A DNA stretch of 64,000 nt, taken from assembly GCF_037137055.1 (NCBI RefSeq), contig NZ_JBBBNY010000006.1, forward strand, positions 62,001 through 126,000, given 5' to 3'. The notes under the pieces are model-generated. The model had not been told where the DNA came from and made no database searches. It saw only the letters and a program-made list of their open reading frames with translations. Of this stretch, positions 23,554 through 32,581 are shown piece after piece. A program made the translations under genes and the position numbers. Each line of letters opens with the position of its first letter. Positions within the stretch are counted from its first letter, which is position 1. The stretch is from Frateuria_A yonginensis. GTDB taxonomy: Bacteria > Pseudomonadota > Gammaproteobacteria > Xanthomonadales > Rhodanobacteraceae.

Positions 23554-24885
23554 TCAGGCGAACGTCGCGATGCGCTCGCGCCAGGCGTGCGCCTTGGCCA
23601 GGATCGCGGCGGGGTCCATGTCGACCAGCTCGCGCGCGGCCAGCTTGCGCCGGCCGGCGATCCACACGTCGCTGACCTGGTGCCGCCCGGCCGCATAGGC
23701 GAGCTGCGAGGCGACGTGGAACAGCGGCTGCGTCTCGATGTCGCCGAGGCGCACCGCGGCAAGGTCGGCCTGCTTGCCGGGCTCGATCGAGCCGATGCGC
23801 CCGTCCAGCCCCATCGCGCGGGCACCATTCAGAGTCGCCGCGCGCAAGGCGTAGGCGGCGTCGAATGCGGCCGCGTCGCCGGCGACCGCCTTGGCCAGCA
23901 GCGCGGCGGTGCGCAGCTCGCCGATCATGTCCAGGTCGTTGTTGGAGGCGCAGCCGTCCGTGCCGATGGCGACGTTGACCCCGGCGCGGCGCAGCTTCTC
24001 GGCCGGGCAGAAGCCGGAGGCGAGCTTGAGGTTGGACTCGGGGCAATGCACCACCGACACGCCGGCCTCGGCGCAGGCGGCGATCTCGCCCTCGGTCAGC
24101 TGGGTCATGTGCACGGCGATCAGGCGATCGTTGACCAGGCCCAGCTTCTGCAGCCGCTGGAACGGGCGCAGGCCCGACTTCTTCCTTTCCTCCTCGACCT
24201 CGTGGGCGGTCTCGTGCAGGTGCAGGTGCACGGGAATGTCGAGCTGGTCGGCCAGCACGCGGATGCGCTCGAAGCTCTCGTCCGACACCGTGTAGGGCGC
24301 GTGCGGGGCGAACGCGGTGCCGACCAGGCCGTCGCCGCGGAAGCTGTCGTGCACTTCGCCGGCGCGCTCGAAGTACTCGTCCTGGCTCTTGGCCCACGCG
24401 GTGGGAAACTCGATCACCGGCAGGCCCACCACGGCGCGGAAACCAAGCCGCCGGTAGGTCGCGCCGATCACGTCGGGGAAGAAGTAGTTCTCGTTGGCGC
24501 AGGTGGTGCCGCCACGCAGCATCTCGGCCACGGCCAGTTCCACGCCGTCGCGCACGAACTCCGGCCCGATCACCTTGGCCTCGGCCGGCCAGATGTGCTG
24601 CTGCAGCCAGGTCATCAGCGGCAGGTCATCGGCCAGGCCGCGCAGCAGCGTCATCGGGTTGTGCGTGTGGCTGTTGACCAGGCCGGGGATCAGCGCATGC
24701 TCGGCCAGTTGCATCCGCTCGCGCGGCGCGTAGGCGGCGCGGGCCTCGGCGATCGGCAGCAACGCGAGGATCGCGCCGTGGTGGACCGCGACCGCATGGT
24801 CCTCCAGCACGACGCCGTGGGGTTCGACCGGAACGACCCAGCGGGCCTCGATGAGCAGATCGATGTCGATGGGGCCTGCGACCAT
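23554..24885 (-). CDS. mtaD: TRZ/ATZ-family amidohydrolase, likely 5'-methylthioadenosine/S-adenosylhomocysteine deaminase
   Basis: 443-residue metal-dependent amidohydrolase. Metal ligands: PGLVNSHTHNPMTLLRG, PVHLHLHETAHEVEEE, IAVHMTQLT and IGTDGCASNNDLDMIGE. By synteny with Pseudomonas (mtaD-ubiG-gph) it probably deaminates methylthioadenosine to methylthioinosine; other purine-like substrates cannot be excluded. GAGG lies five to six bases before the ATG. The efp terminator ends just upstream, so mtaD-yciI-ubiG-gph likely starts its own transcript. Confidence 0.88.
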   Translation of the reverse strand: MVAGPIDIDLLIEARWVVPVEPHGVVLEDHAVAVHHGAILALLPIAEARAAYAPRERMQLAEHALIPGLVNSHTHNPMTLLRGLADDLPLMTWLQQHIWPAEAKVIGPEFVRDGVELAVAEMLRGGTTCANENYFFPDVIGATYRRLGFRAVVGLPVIEFPTAWAKSQDEYFERAGEVHDSFRGDGLVGTAFAPHAPYTVSDESFERIRVLADQLDIPVHLHLHETAHEVEEERKKSGLRPFQRLQKLGLVNDRLIAVHMTQLTEGEIAACAEAGVSVVHCPESNLKLASGFCPAEKLRRAGVNVAIGTDGCASNNDLDMIGELRTAALLAKAVAGDAAAFDAAYALRAATLNGARAMGLDGRIGSIEPGKQADLAAVRLGDIETQPLFHVASQLAYAAGRHQVSDVWIAGRRKLAARELVDMDPAAILAKAHAWRERIATFA

Positions 24886-24900
24886 GGCTGCCTCGGTTGG

Positions 24901-24939
24901 GGAAACGAAAACGGCACGGCGCGCGTGCGGCCGTGCCGT
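24901..24939 (-). terminator. Rho-independent terminator of efp
   Basis: Minus-strand stem ACGGCACGGC/GCCGTGCCGT (24911-24939) followed by TTTTCGTTTCC, 20-60 bases after the efp stop and just before mtaD. Confidence 0.85.
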
Positions 24940-24960
24940 CGGGACGGTCGACCTCGCGGC

Positions 24961-25530
24961 TTACTTGCCGACGCGGCTGACGTATTCGCCGGTGCGGGTG
25001 TCGACCTTGATCACCTCGTCGGTGCCCACGAACAGCGGCACGCGCACGACCGCACCGGTCTCCAGCGTGGCCGGCTTGCCGCCGCCGCCGGAGGTATCGC
25101 CGCGCAGGCCCGGGTCGGTCTCGACGATCTTCAGCTCGACGAAGTTCGGCGGCTGCACCGCGATGATCTCGCCGTTGAACAACGTCACCACGCACTCTTC
25201 CTCGCCCTTGAGCCACTTGGCGGCATCGCCCACGCCGGCCTTGCTGGCCTGGTGCTGCTCGAAGGTCTCCTGGTGCATGAAGTGCCAGAACTCGCCGTCG
25301 GAGTACAGGTACTGCATGTCGGTATCGGTGACGTCGGCGATCTCGAACGAGTCGCTCGACTTCATCGTCTGCTCGGTGGTGCGCCCGGTCTTCAGGTTGC
25401 GGATGAAGATGCGGGTGAACGCCTGGCCCTTGCCCGGCTTGATGAAGTCGGCGTCGGTGATGACCCACGGGTCGTTGTTGTGGAGGATCTTCATCCCCTT
25501 CTTGACATCGTTCAGACCGGCGGTGGCCAT
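24961..25530 (-). CDS. efp: Elongation factor P
   Basis: Relieves ribosomes stalled at polyproline. 189 residues in three beta-barrel domains. The tip lysine is Lys34 in DFIKPGKGQAF, the residue beta-lysylated by EpmA with beta-lysine made by EpmB, whose gene lies divergently next door. The C-terminus TDEVIKVDTRTGEYVSRVGK is canonical. About 86 bases separate it from epmB, so both promoters share a small region. Confidence 0.97.
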   Translation of the reverse strand: MATAGLNDVKKGMKILHNNDPWVITDADFIKPGKGQAFTRIFIRNLKTGRTTEQTMKSSDSFEIADVTDTDMQYLYSDGEFWHFMHQETFEQHQASKAGVGDAAKWLKGEEECVVTLFNGEIIAVQPPNFVELKIVETDPGLRGDTSGGGGKPATLETGAVVRVPLFVGTDEVIKVDTRTGEYVSRVGK

Positions 25531-25548
25531 GCGCTTTCTGCTCCAGAG

Positions 25549-25576
25549 GTGAACACCGCCCAGCGGCGGTTAAAAT
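25549..25576 (+). promoter_or_regulatory. Candidate promoter of epmB
   Basis: TAAAAT (25571-25576) matches the -10 consensus 5 of 6; GTGAAC 16 bases upstream is a weak -35. It lies 41 bases before the epmB ATG. Confidence 0.45.
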
Positions 25577-25616
25577 AGGGGTTTGCGCGGGCCCCTGGCC
25601 CGCATCAAGGCCCACC

Positions 25617-26627
25617 ATGATAACCGCAAGCCCCGCTGCCCGCCTATCGCCGTCCGCGCCGGACTGGCGCGACCTGTGGCGAAGCGCCGTCACCGATGCG
25701 GACGAGCTGCTTCGCATGCTCGGCCTGGACCATCTGGCCGGGATGCTGCCTCCGGGCGATGCCGGCTTCGCCCTGCGCGTGCCGCGCGGCTTCGTGGCGC
25801 GCATGCGGCCGGGGGACCCGCGCGATCCGCTGCTGCTGCAGGTGCTGCCGCAGCTGGCCGAGCGGGACCCGGTGCCCGGCTTCGTCGCCGACGCGGTGGG
25901 CGACCTGGCCGCGCGCGAAGCGCGCGGCGTGCTGCACAAGTACCACGGCCGCGCCCTGCTGATCGCCAGCGGCAGCTGCGCGGTCAACTGCCGCTACTGC
26001 TTCCGCCGGCACTTCCCCTACGGCGAGGAGACTGCCGCCGCCGGGCAGTGGCGACAGGCACTGGCCCACCTGCGGACCGACCCTTCCATCAGCGAGCTGA
26101 TCCTGTCCGGGGGCGACCCGCTGGCGCTGGCCACGCACAAGCTGGAGGAGCTCGCGCGCGGGCTGGCCGACCTGCCCCACGTCACCCGGCTGCGCATCCA
26201 CACCCGCCTGCCGGTGGTGCTCCCGGAGCGGATCGACGGGCCTTTTCTGGCTTGGCTGCAGGCGCTGCCGCTGCAGAAGGTGATCGTGCTGCACGCCAAC
26301 CACGCCAACGAGTTCGACGGGGCGGTCGATGCCGCCTGCACGGCGCTGCGCGGCGCCGGCGCCACCCTGCTCAACCAGGCGGTGCTGCTGCGCGGGATCA
26401 ACGACGACGCGGACGCCCTGGCGGCGCTGTCCGAGCGCCTGTTCGCCGCCGGCGTGCTGCCCTACTACCTGCACCAGCTCGACCGCGTGCAGGGGGCGGC
26501 GCACTTCGAGGTGGACGACGCGCGCGCGCACGCCCTGGTCGAGGCGGTGCGCCGGCGGCTGCCCGGCTACCTGGTGCCGCGGCTGGTGCGCGAGGTGGCC
26601 GGAGACGCCTCCAAGCGGCCGCTGTAG
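25617..26627 (+). CDS. epmB: EF-P (R)-beta-lysine 2,3-aminomutase EpmB
   Basis: Radical-SAM, PLP-dependent enzyme that isomerises lysine to (R)-beta-lysine for modification of EF-P. 336 residues. The cluster cysteines are Cys121, Cys125 and Cys128 (SCAVNCRYCFRRHFPY); SGGDPLALATHKLEEL, RIHTRLPVVLPERID and PYYLHQLDRVQGAAHF follow KamA/EpmB. Divergent from efp, as in many gammaproteobacteria. epmA is not in the window. Confidence 0.95.
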   Translation: MITASPAARLSPSAPDWRDLWRSAVTDADELLRMLGLDHLAGMLPPGDAGFALRVPRGFVARMRPGDPRDPLLLQVLPQLAERDPVPGFVADAVGDLAAREARGVLHKYHGRALLIASGSCAVNCRYCFRRHFPYGEETAAAGQWRQALAHLRTDPSISELILSGGDPLALATHKLEELARGLADLPHVTRLRIHTRLPVVLPERIDGPFLAWLQALPLQKVIVLHANHANEFDGAVDAACTALRGAGATLLNQAVLLRGINDDADALAALSERLFAAGVLPYYLHQLDRVQGAAHFEVDDARAHALVEAVRRRLPGYLVPRLVREVAGDASKRPL

Positions 26628-26790
26628 ACCGGGACGCCGACCGCGCCACTTTTCCGGCCCCCGGTGCTGGCGCTCGTACGGGGAATCCGCTACAAACCCG
26701 GGAGAGGGGTGGCCGCCCGGACCGCCCGCCCCTCCTGGTCGCGGCGAGGGGCGCCAGCGAATCCGACCCAAGGGCATCTGCCAGGGCTCA

Positions 26791-28830
26791 ATGAAAAAAG
26801 ACTCCGTCATCAAGATCCTCTTCGTCGAGAAATCCGTCGAGGACGCCGAGCAGATCATCAGCCTCTTGCGCAACGCCGGCATCGCCGTGCGTCCGGCGCG
26901 GGCGACCCAGGCCGAGCAGATGCAGGCCGCGCTGGACGAGCTGGAGCCCGACATCGTGCTGTTCGACCCGGCCGCCGGCCTGGAACTGCGCGAGGTGACC
27001 CGCATGCTCGACGCGCACGGCCGCGACGTGGCGCTGGTCGCTCTGGTCAGCCAGCTGGACACGCAGAGCGTGGCGGAGATGTTCGCCGGCGGCATCCGCG
27101 GCACCGCCCTGCGCACCCAGCCCAAGCAGCTGATCGCCGTGCTGCAGCGCGAGTTCGAAGCGCTGCACACGCGCCGCCAGGTGCGCCTGCTGGAGGCGGC
27201 GCTGCGCGAGTCCGAGCGCCGCTGCGACGCCCTGCTGGATTCCTCCACGGACGCCATCGCCTACGTGCACGAAGGCATGCACGTGCGCGCCAATCGGGCC
27301 TACCTGGAGACCTTCGGCTACGACGACTTCGACGACCTGCTCGGCCTGCCGGTGCTCGACCTGATCGGCACCGCCGACGCCGAGACCTTCAAGTCCCTGC
27401 TGCGCAGCCACTCGCGCAAGGAAAAGGCGAACAACCAGCTGGAGCTGCAGGCCCGCCGCAACGACGGCAGCACGTTCAAGGCGACCGTGGAATTCGCCCA
27501 TGCCACCTTCGAGGGCGAGCCCTGCCTGCAGATCGTGTTCCGCCGCCAGCAGGTGGACCCGGCGCTGGTCCAGCAGCTGCAGCGCGACCCGGTCACCGGG
27601 CTGTTCATCCGCGCGCGCACGCTCGAGTACATCGACGAGGCGGTCGCCGCCGCGGCCAAGGGCAAGAAGGGCCAGACCCTGCTGCTGATCGAGCCGGACA
27701 ACTGGCAGAGCATCGTCGCCGGCATCGGCCTGGGCCAGGCCGACGAGCTGCTGGCCGCGTTCGCGGCGCGGGTCAACGCCCTCCTGGGCGAGAACGACGT
27801 GGCCGGCCTGCTCGCCGAGCACACCATCGGCGTGATGCTGGACACGCGCAGCGACGAGGCGATCAAGCAGTGGATCGCCTCGCTGCAGCAGGCGGTGGCC
27901 AGCGACATCTTCGACGTGGGCTCGCATTCGATCACCGTCACCGCGAGCATCGGCGGCAGCCTGCTGGGCGAGAAGAACGCCAACGCCGAACTGCTGCTCA
28001 ACCAGGCCAGCCAGGCGCTGCGCAGCGCGCAGAGCCGGGGCGGCGGCCGCATGGAAGTGCACGACCCGGCGGCGCGCGAGAAGGCCGAGGAGGAGCGCGA
28101 GCGCTACTGGCTGCAGCTGCTCAAGCAGGCGCTGTCGAAGGACGGCTTCGTGCTCTACCACCAGCACACGATCAGCCTGCAGGACGCCGAGGGCGAGTAC
28201 TCGGAGGTGCTGCTGCGCATGAACGGCCCGCAGGGCGAGGTCCTGCCCGGCTTCTTCATGCCGATCGCCGAGAAGCACGGCCTCACCCCGGCGGTCGACC
28301 GCTGGGTAGTCAACCGTGCCATCGACATGCTCAAGGCCCGCGATGGCCAGGGCGTCCAGACCACCTTCTTCGTCAAGCTCACCGCCGAATCGATGCAGGA
28401 CGCCACCTTCCTGCCCTGGCTGGAGGAGCGCCTCAAACGCGCTGCGCTGCGCCAGGGCCAGCTGGTGCTCGAAATGACCGAGAGCAAGGTCGTGACCCTG
28501 CTGCGCCCGGCGCAGGAGTTCATCAGCCGCTGGAAGCAGATGGGCGGGCGGTTCGCGCTGGAGCAGTTCGGCTCCGGCCTCAACTCGTTCCAGCTGCTGA
28601 CCCACATCGACGCGGACTTCCTGAAGATCGACCGCACCTACATGGCGCAGCTGCCGCAGCATCCGGAGCACCAGAAGAAGATCGCCGAGATCTGCGAGCA
28701 GGCCCACGAGATGAACAAGCTGACCGTGGCCGAGTGGGTCGAAGACGCCACCAGCACCTCGCTGCTGTTCGCCTGCGGCGTCGACTTCGTGCAGGGCAAC
28801 TTCCTGCAGGAGCCGCAGCGGCTGATGTAG
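26791..28830 (+). CDS. fimX: FimX-like c-di-GMP effector with degenerate GGDEF and EAL domains
   Basis: 679 residues, same architecture and length as FimX: response-regulator-like N-terminus (about 1-125, KILFVEKSVEDAEQII), PAS (about 140-260, ALLDSSTDAIAYVHEGMHV), GGDEF-like (from RDPVTGLF at residue 265) and EAL-like (about 430-679). The GGDEF signature reads LAEHT (341-345) and the EAL signature EVL (472-474); DDFG is EQFGSGL. So neither cyclase nor phosphodiesterase activity is expected, while c-di-GMP binding by the EVL domain is. FimX works with PilZ and PilB in type IV pilus twitching at a cell pole; that role is inferred from the family. No pil genes are nearby. Confidence 0.85.
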   Translation: MKKDSVIKILFVEKSVEDAEQIISLLRNAGIAVRPARATQAEQMQAALDELEPDIVLFDPAAGLELREVTRMLDAHGRDVALVALVSQLDTQSVAEMFAGGIRGTALRTQPKQLIAVLQREFEALHTRRQVRLLEAALRESERRCDALLDSSTDAIAYVHEGMHVRANRAYLETFGYDDFDDLLGLPVLDLIGTADAETFKSLLRSHSRKEKANNQLELQARRNDGSTFKATVEFAHATFEGEPCLQIVFRRQQVDPALVQQLQRDPVTGLFIRARTLEYIDEAVAAAAKGKKGQTLLLIEPDNWQSIVAGIGLGQADELLAAFAARVNALLGENDVAGLLAEHTIGVMLDTRSDEAIKQWIASLQQAVASDIFDVGSHSITVTASIGGSLLGEKNANAELLLNQASQALRSAQSRGGGRMEVHDPAAREKAEEERERYWLQLLKQALSKDGFVLYHQHTISLQDAEGEYSEVLLRMNGPQGEVLPGFFMPIAEKHGLTPAVDRWVVNRAIDMLKARDGQGVQTTFFVKLTAESMQDATFLPWLEERLKRAALRQGQLVLEMTESKVVTLLRPAQEFISRWKQMGGRFALEQFGSGLNSFQLLTHIDADFLKIDRTYMAQLPQHPEHQKKIAEICEQAHEMNKLTVAEWVEDATSTSLLFACGVDFVQGNFLQEPQRLM

Positions 28831-28887
28831 CGGGCCCTTCCCTGCGCGCGGCGGACACGCAGGTCCGCGCCTCTTCGAGCTGGAACG

Positions 28888-28918
28888 CAAAAAGCCCCGT
28901 GGATCGCTCCACGGGGCT
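28888..28918 (-). terminator. Rho-independent terminator of the rpsP-rplS operon
   Basis: Minus-strand AGCCCCGTGGA/TCCACGGGGCT stem with a four-base loop, followed by TTTTTGCG, about 30 bases after the rplS stop. It faces the end of fimX; on the plus strand the stem has no T-run. Confidence 0.9.
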
Positions 28919-28945
28919 CGTTCGTGCAACGAAGCCTGCCGTCGC

Positions 28946-29335
28946 TTACTCGGCGGCGGCCTTCGCGGCCGCCTTGGCGGCCGAGACGGCGGCGACGTCT
29001 TCCTTGATGCGGGCGGCCTTGCCTTCCAGGTTGCGCAGGTAGTACAGCTTGGCGCCGCGCACCTTGCCCTTGCGCTTGACCTGCACCGAATCGATCGCCG
29101 GGCTATGCGCCTGGAACACGCGCTCCACGCCGGTGCCGTGCGAGATCTTGCGCACCGTGAAAGCCGAATGCAGGCCGCGGCTGCGCTTGGCGATGACGAC
29201 GCCTTCGAAGGCCTGCACGCGCTCGCGGTTGCCTTCCTTCACCTTGACGTTGACCACCACGGTGTCGCCGGGGCCGAATTCCGGCAGCTGGCGGGTGATC
29301 TGCTCGGCTTCGAACTGTTCGATGATCTTGTTCAT
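28946..29335 (-). CDS. rplS: 50S ribosomal protein L19
   Basis: Lies at the 30S-50S interface. 129 residues; seen: PEFGPGDTVVVNVKVKEGNR, VQAFEGVVIAKRSRGLHSAF and GKVRGAKLYYLRNLEGKAAR, all canonical. A C-terminal Ala/Lys extension (AAVSAAKAAAKAAAE) is common in this group. Last gene of rpsP-rimM-trmD-rplS. Confidence 0.98.
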   Translation of the reverse strand: MNKIIEQFEAEQITRQLPEFGPGDTVVVNVKVKEGNRERVQAFEGVVIAKRSRGLHSAFTVRKISHGTGVERVFQAHSPAIDSVQVKRKGKVRGAKLYYLRNLEGKAARIKEDVAAVSAAKAAAKAAAE

Positions 29336-29360
29336 GGCAACACCTGATTGATTTTCGCAA

Positions 29361-30128
29361 TTACTGCGGCTTGACGGCCGCTTCGTCGTGCCGCATGTGT
29401 TCGCGGCGGAATTCGTCCAGCAATGCGCGGGACTCCTTGTCCAGCGCGCATTGCGCCAAGAGATCCGGCCGGCGCAGCCAGGTCCGTCCCAGCGACTGCT
29501 TCAGGCGCCACCGGCGGATCGCCGCATGGTCGCCGGAGAGCAGCACCGCCGGCACGTCGCCCAATGCGTCGTGCACCGGCTTCGCGTAGTGCGGACAATC
29601 GAGCAGCCCGTTCGAGAACGAATCCTGCTCGGCGGAGGTCGCGTCGTTCAACGCGCCCTCCTGCAGCCGGCCCACCGCGTCGATGATCACCGCGGCGCCC
29701 AGCTCGCCCCCGGACAGCACATAATCGCCGATGGAGAGCTCCTCGTCGACCTCGTGCGCCAGCAGGCGTTCGTCCACACCCTCGTAACGCCCGCAGAGCA
29801 AGGCGATTCGCGGCATCTTGGCCAGCGCCTCCACCCTGCCCTGCGTCAGCCGCGCTCCCTGCGGACTGAGATAAATCACGTGCGCCGGTTCCGGCGCGGC
29901 CTCGCGCATGGCCGCCAGGGCCGCCCGCAAGGGTTCGATCAGCATCACCATCCCGGGCCCGCCGCCGCAGGTGCGGCCGTCCACGGTGCGATAGTTGTCG
30001 GTGGCGTAGTCGCGCGGGTTCCAGGTTTCCACCTGCAGCAGCTGGCGCTGCTGCGCGCGTCCCACTACACCGACGGCGGTGCACTGGCGCATGAAGTCGG
30101 GAAACAGCGTGACGACATCGATGCGCAT
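29361..30128 (-). CDS. trmD: tRNA (guanine-N1)-methyltransferase
   Basis: Methylates G37 at N1 in tRNAs to prevent +1 frameshifting. 255 residues of the SPOUT knot fold: MRIDVVTLFPDFM, TCGGGPGMVMLIEPL, LLCGRYEGVDERLL and SIGDYVLSGGELGA are diagnostic. The ATG at 30126-30128 gives the standard N-terminus; the in-frame region upstream overlaps rimM. Confidence 0.97.
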   Translation of the reverse strand: MRIDVVTLFPDFMRQCTAVGVVGRAQQRQLLQVETWNPRDYATDNYRTVDGRTCGGGPGMVMLIEPLRAALAAMREAAPEPAHVIYLSPQGARLTQGRVEALAKMPRIALLCGRYEGVDERLLAHEVDEELSIGDYVLSGGELGAAVIIDAVGRLQEGALNDATSAEQDSFSNGLLDCPHYAKPVHDALGDVPAVLLSGDHAAIRRWRLKQSLGRTWLRRPDLLAQCALDKESRALLDEFRREHMRHDEAAVKPQ

Positions 30129-30142
30129 CGGATCCTCGATTC

Positions 30143-30658
30143 CTAGAACTCCGGATCCCAATCCACCACCATGCGCCCGTCGGACAGGTCCACCGAACGC
30201 ACGTACGTCCCCTGGACGAAGGGAATGAGCCGCTCGCGCGCGCCGTCCCTCACCACCACCACGTCGTTGGCGCCGGTGGCGAACAGGTGGCTCACCCGTC
30301 CCAGCGACACCCCTTCCGTGGTGACGACCTCCAGACCCTCGAGGTCGACCCAGTAATACTCGTCCTTGGCCGGGGGCGGCAGCAGCTCGCGGGCGACATG
30401 GATGTCCTGCCCCACCAGCGCGGCCGCGGCATCGCGGTCCTCCACGCCCGGCAGGTGGCAGATCAGCCCCTTGCCCTGCGGCCTGCCGCTGACCCCGTCG
30501 ATCTCCCGCATCTCACCCGGCGCCGTTTCGAGCTGCCAGGGCTGGTACCGGAAGATCTGCGTGCGAGGCTCGGTCCAGGATTCGATCTTGAGCCAGCCCT
30601 GCACGCCGTACAGCCCGACGATGCGCCCGACCAGGACGCGCCGACCGGCTGCGGCCAC
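30143..30658 (-). CDS. rimM: Ribosome maturation factor RimM
   Basis: Binds S19 and assists 30S head assembly. 171 residues with the N-terminal RimM barrel (VLVGRIVGLYGVQGWLKIES, EPRTQIFRYQPW) and the C-terminal PRC barrel (DEYYWVDLEGLEVV, GRVSHLFATGANDVVVV). I place the start at GTG 30656-30658, one base after the rpsP stop, because it gives the normal length; the open frame extends upstream into rpsP only as an out-of-frame shadow. Confidence 0.94.
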   Translation of the reverse strand: MAAAGRRVLVGRIVGLYGVQGWLKIESWTEPRTQIFRYQPWQLETAPGEMREIDGVSGRPQGKGLICHLPGVEDRDAAAALVGQDIHVARELLPPPAKDEYYWVDLEGLEVVTTEGVSLGRVSHLFATGANDVVVVRDGARERLIPFVQGTYVRSVDLSDGRMVVDWDPEF

Positions 30659-30659
30659 T

Positions 30660-30914
30660 TCAGGCCGCCTGCTGCTTGCCGGCTTCCTTGACCAGGGCGG
30701 CAACCTTGTCGGTCAGCTGCGCACCCTTGGCGACCCACTCCTTGACGCGCTCGACGTTGAGCTCGAGGCGCTTGTCCTTGCCCGCGGCAACCGGGTTGTA
30801 GAAGCCCAGGTTCTCGATGCTGCGACCGTCGCGCTTGTTGCGCTGGTCGGTCACGACGACGTGGTAGAACGGACGGCCCTTGGCGCCGCCGCGCGAAAGA
30901 CGAATCTTGACCAT
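30660..30914 (-). CDS. rpsP: 30S ribosomal protein S16
   Basis: 84 residues beginning VKIRLSRGGAKGRPFYHVVV, with DGRSIENLGFYNP, canonical for S16. GGAG lies about nine bases before the ATG at 30912-30914. First gene of the rpsP-rimM-trmD-rplS operon. Confidence 0.98.
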   Translation of the reverse strand: MVKIRLSRGGAKGRPFYHVVVTDQRNKRDGRSIENLGFYNPVAAGKDKRLELNVERVKEWVAKGAQLTDKVAALVKEAGKQQAA

Positions 30915-30982
30915 AAGTAAAAGCTCCAGAGGTGCCGGCGACGCCGGCAACACGCACGGGATCCGCGCGCGGTAAACGCGGC

Positions 30983-30988
30983 ATTTTA
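30983..30988 (-). promoter_or_regulatory. Candidate -10 box of the rpsP operon
   Basis: Minus-strand TAAAAT about 70 bases before rpsP. A T-rich segment (CCTTTTACCCGTTTTCC) lies upstream but no strong -35 hexamer is seen. Confidence 0.4.
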
Positions 30989-31084
30989 GTGGAAAACGGG
31001 TAAAAGGGAAGAGCCTGGGCGGAAACGGGCGCCGGAACGCGGAACGTACGCCGCGGGGTGCGATCCCGACGGCGCGCGACGCGC

Positions 31085-32467
31085 TTACCGCATCGGCGGA
31101 AAACCCCCGCCCATGCCGCCCATGCCCTTCATGGCGCCGCGCATCTGCCGCAGCAGGCCCTTGGTGCCGCCCTTGGAGAGCTTGGACATCATCTTCTCCA
31201 TCTGCATGTACTGCTTGAGCAGGCGGTTGACGTCGGCCGGCTGGGTGCCCGAGCCGCGCGCCACGCGGGCGCGGCGCGAGCCATTGAGCAGGTCCGGGTG
31301 GCGGCGCTCCTTCGGCGTCATCGAGCCGATGATCGCCACCATGCGCTTGATCTCCTTGTCGTTGACCTTGGACTTGACGCTGTCGGGCAGGCTGGAGACG
31401 CCCGGCAGCTTGTCCATCAGGCCGGCGATGCCGCCCATGTTGTTCATCTGCTCGAGCTGGTCGCGCATGTCGTTCAGATCGAAGCGCTTGCCCTTCATCA
31501 CCTTCTGGGCGAGCTGCTGCGCCTTCTCCTGGTCGACCTTGCGCTCGACCTCCTCGACCAGCGACAACACGTCGCCCATGCCGAGGATGCGTTGCGCCAC
31601 GCGGTCGGGGTGGAACGGCTCCAGCGCGTCGGTCTTCTCGCCCGCGCCGAGGAACTTGATCGGGCGCCCGGTGATGTAGCGCACCGACAACGCGGCGCCG
31701 CCACGGGCGTCGCCGTCGGTCTTGGTCAGCACGACGCCGGTCAGCGGCAGCGCCTCGCTGAAGGCCTTGGCGGTGGTGGCGGCGTCCTGGCCGGTCATCG
31801 AGTCGACCACGAACAGGGTCTCGACCGGATCGATGGCGCCGTGCAGCGCCTTGATCTCGCCCATCATCGCTTCGTCGATGTGCAGGCGGCCGGCGGTGTC
31901 CACCAGCAGCACGTCGACCACTTCGCGCCGGGCGGCGGCGATGGCGTTCCTGGCGATGTCGACCGGGTTCTGGCCGGCCTCGGACGGGAAGAACTTCACG
32001 CCGACCTGCTCGGCCAGCGTGCGCAGCTGCTCGATGGCGGCCGGACGGTAGACGTCGCAGCTGACCACCATCACCTTCTTTTTCCTGCGCTCGGTGAGGA
32101 AGCGGGCGAGCTTGGCCACGGTGGTGGTCTTGCCCGCGCCCTGCAGGCCCGCCATCAGCACCACCGCCGGCGGCGTGGCCGCCAGGTTGAGTTCCGCGTT
32201 GGCCGTGCCCATCACCTTGGTCAGCTCGTCGCTGACCACCTTCACCAGCGCCTGGCCCGGGGACAGGCTCTTGAGCACCTCCTGGCCGACCGCGCGCACC
32301 TTGACCCGCTCGATCAGTGCCTGCACCACCGGCAGCGCCACGTCCGCCTCCAGCAGCGCGATGCGCACCTCGCGCAGCGATTCACGGATGTTCTCCTCGG
32401 TCAGGCGGCCGCGGCCGCGCAGGCGGTTGACGGTGGCGGAGAGGCGTTGGCTGAGCGACTCGAACAT
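31085..32467 (-). CDS. ffh: Signal recognition particle protein Ffh
   Basis: GTPase subunit of SRP; with 4.5S RNA it delivers nascent membrane proteins to FtsY. 460 residues: N domain (MFESLSQRLSATVNRLRGRG), G domain with GLQGAGKTTTVAKLARFL, VDTAGRLHIDEAMM and TKTDGDARGGAALS, and the Met-rich M domain with GSMTPKERRHPDLLNGSRR and a C-terminus full of Met and Gly. Transcribed from an extended -10 promoter just upstream, divergent from the cytochrome assembly-like gene. Confidence 0.97.
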   Translation of the reverse strand: MFESLSQRLSATVNRLRGRGRLTEENIRESLREVRIALLEADVALPVVQALIERVKVRAVGQEVLKSLSPGQALVKVVSDELTKVMGTANAELNLAATPPAVVLMAGLQGAGKTTTVAKLARFLTERRKKKVMVVSCDVYRPAAIEQLRTLAEQVGVKFFPSEAGQNPVDIARNAIAAARREVVDVLLVDTAGRLHIDEAMMGEIKALHGAIDPVETLFVVDSMTGQDAATTAKAFSEALPLTGVVLTKTDGDARGGAALSVRYITGRPIKFLGAGEKTDALEPFHPDRVAQRILGMGDVLSLVEEVERKVDQEKAQQLAQKVMKGKRFDLNDMRDQLEQMNNMGGIAGLMDKLPGVSSLPDSVKSKVNDKEIKRMVAIIGSMTPKERRHPDLLNGSRRARVARGSGTQPADVNRLLKQYMQMEKMMSKLSKGGTKGLLRQMRGAMKGMGGMGGGFPPMR

Positions 32468-32497
32468 GGGTGCGGCACGGCGTGGGACGAGCCGGCG

Positions 32498-32506
32498 AAT
32501 ATACCA
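32498..32506 (-). promoter_or_regulatory. Extended -10 promoter element of ffh
   Basis: Minus-strand TGGTATATT matches TGnTATAAT at 8 of 9 positions, about 30 bases upstream of the ffh ATG. Confidence 0.6.
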
Positions 32507-32581
32507 GAGGGCCCCTGCGCCCGGCCGTACGGACCGCACCCGCGTTCACGCACCGCAGCGCGTATGCCACACTTGCACGCC

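Noticed and set aside
26791..28830. Active diguanylate cyclase or phosphodiesterase
   Set aside because: Both active-site signatures are degenerate (LAEHT and EVL).
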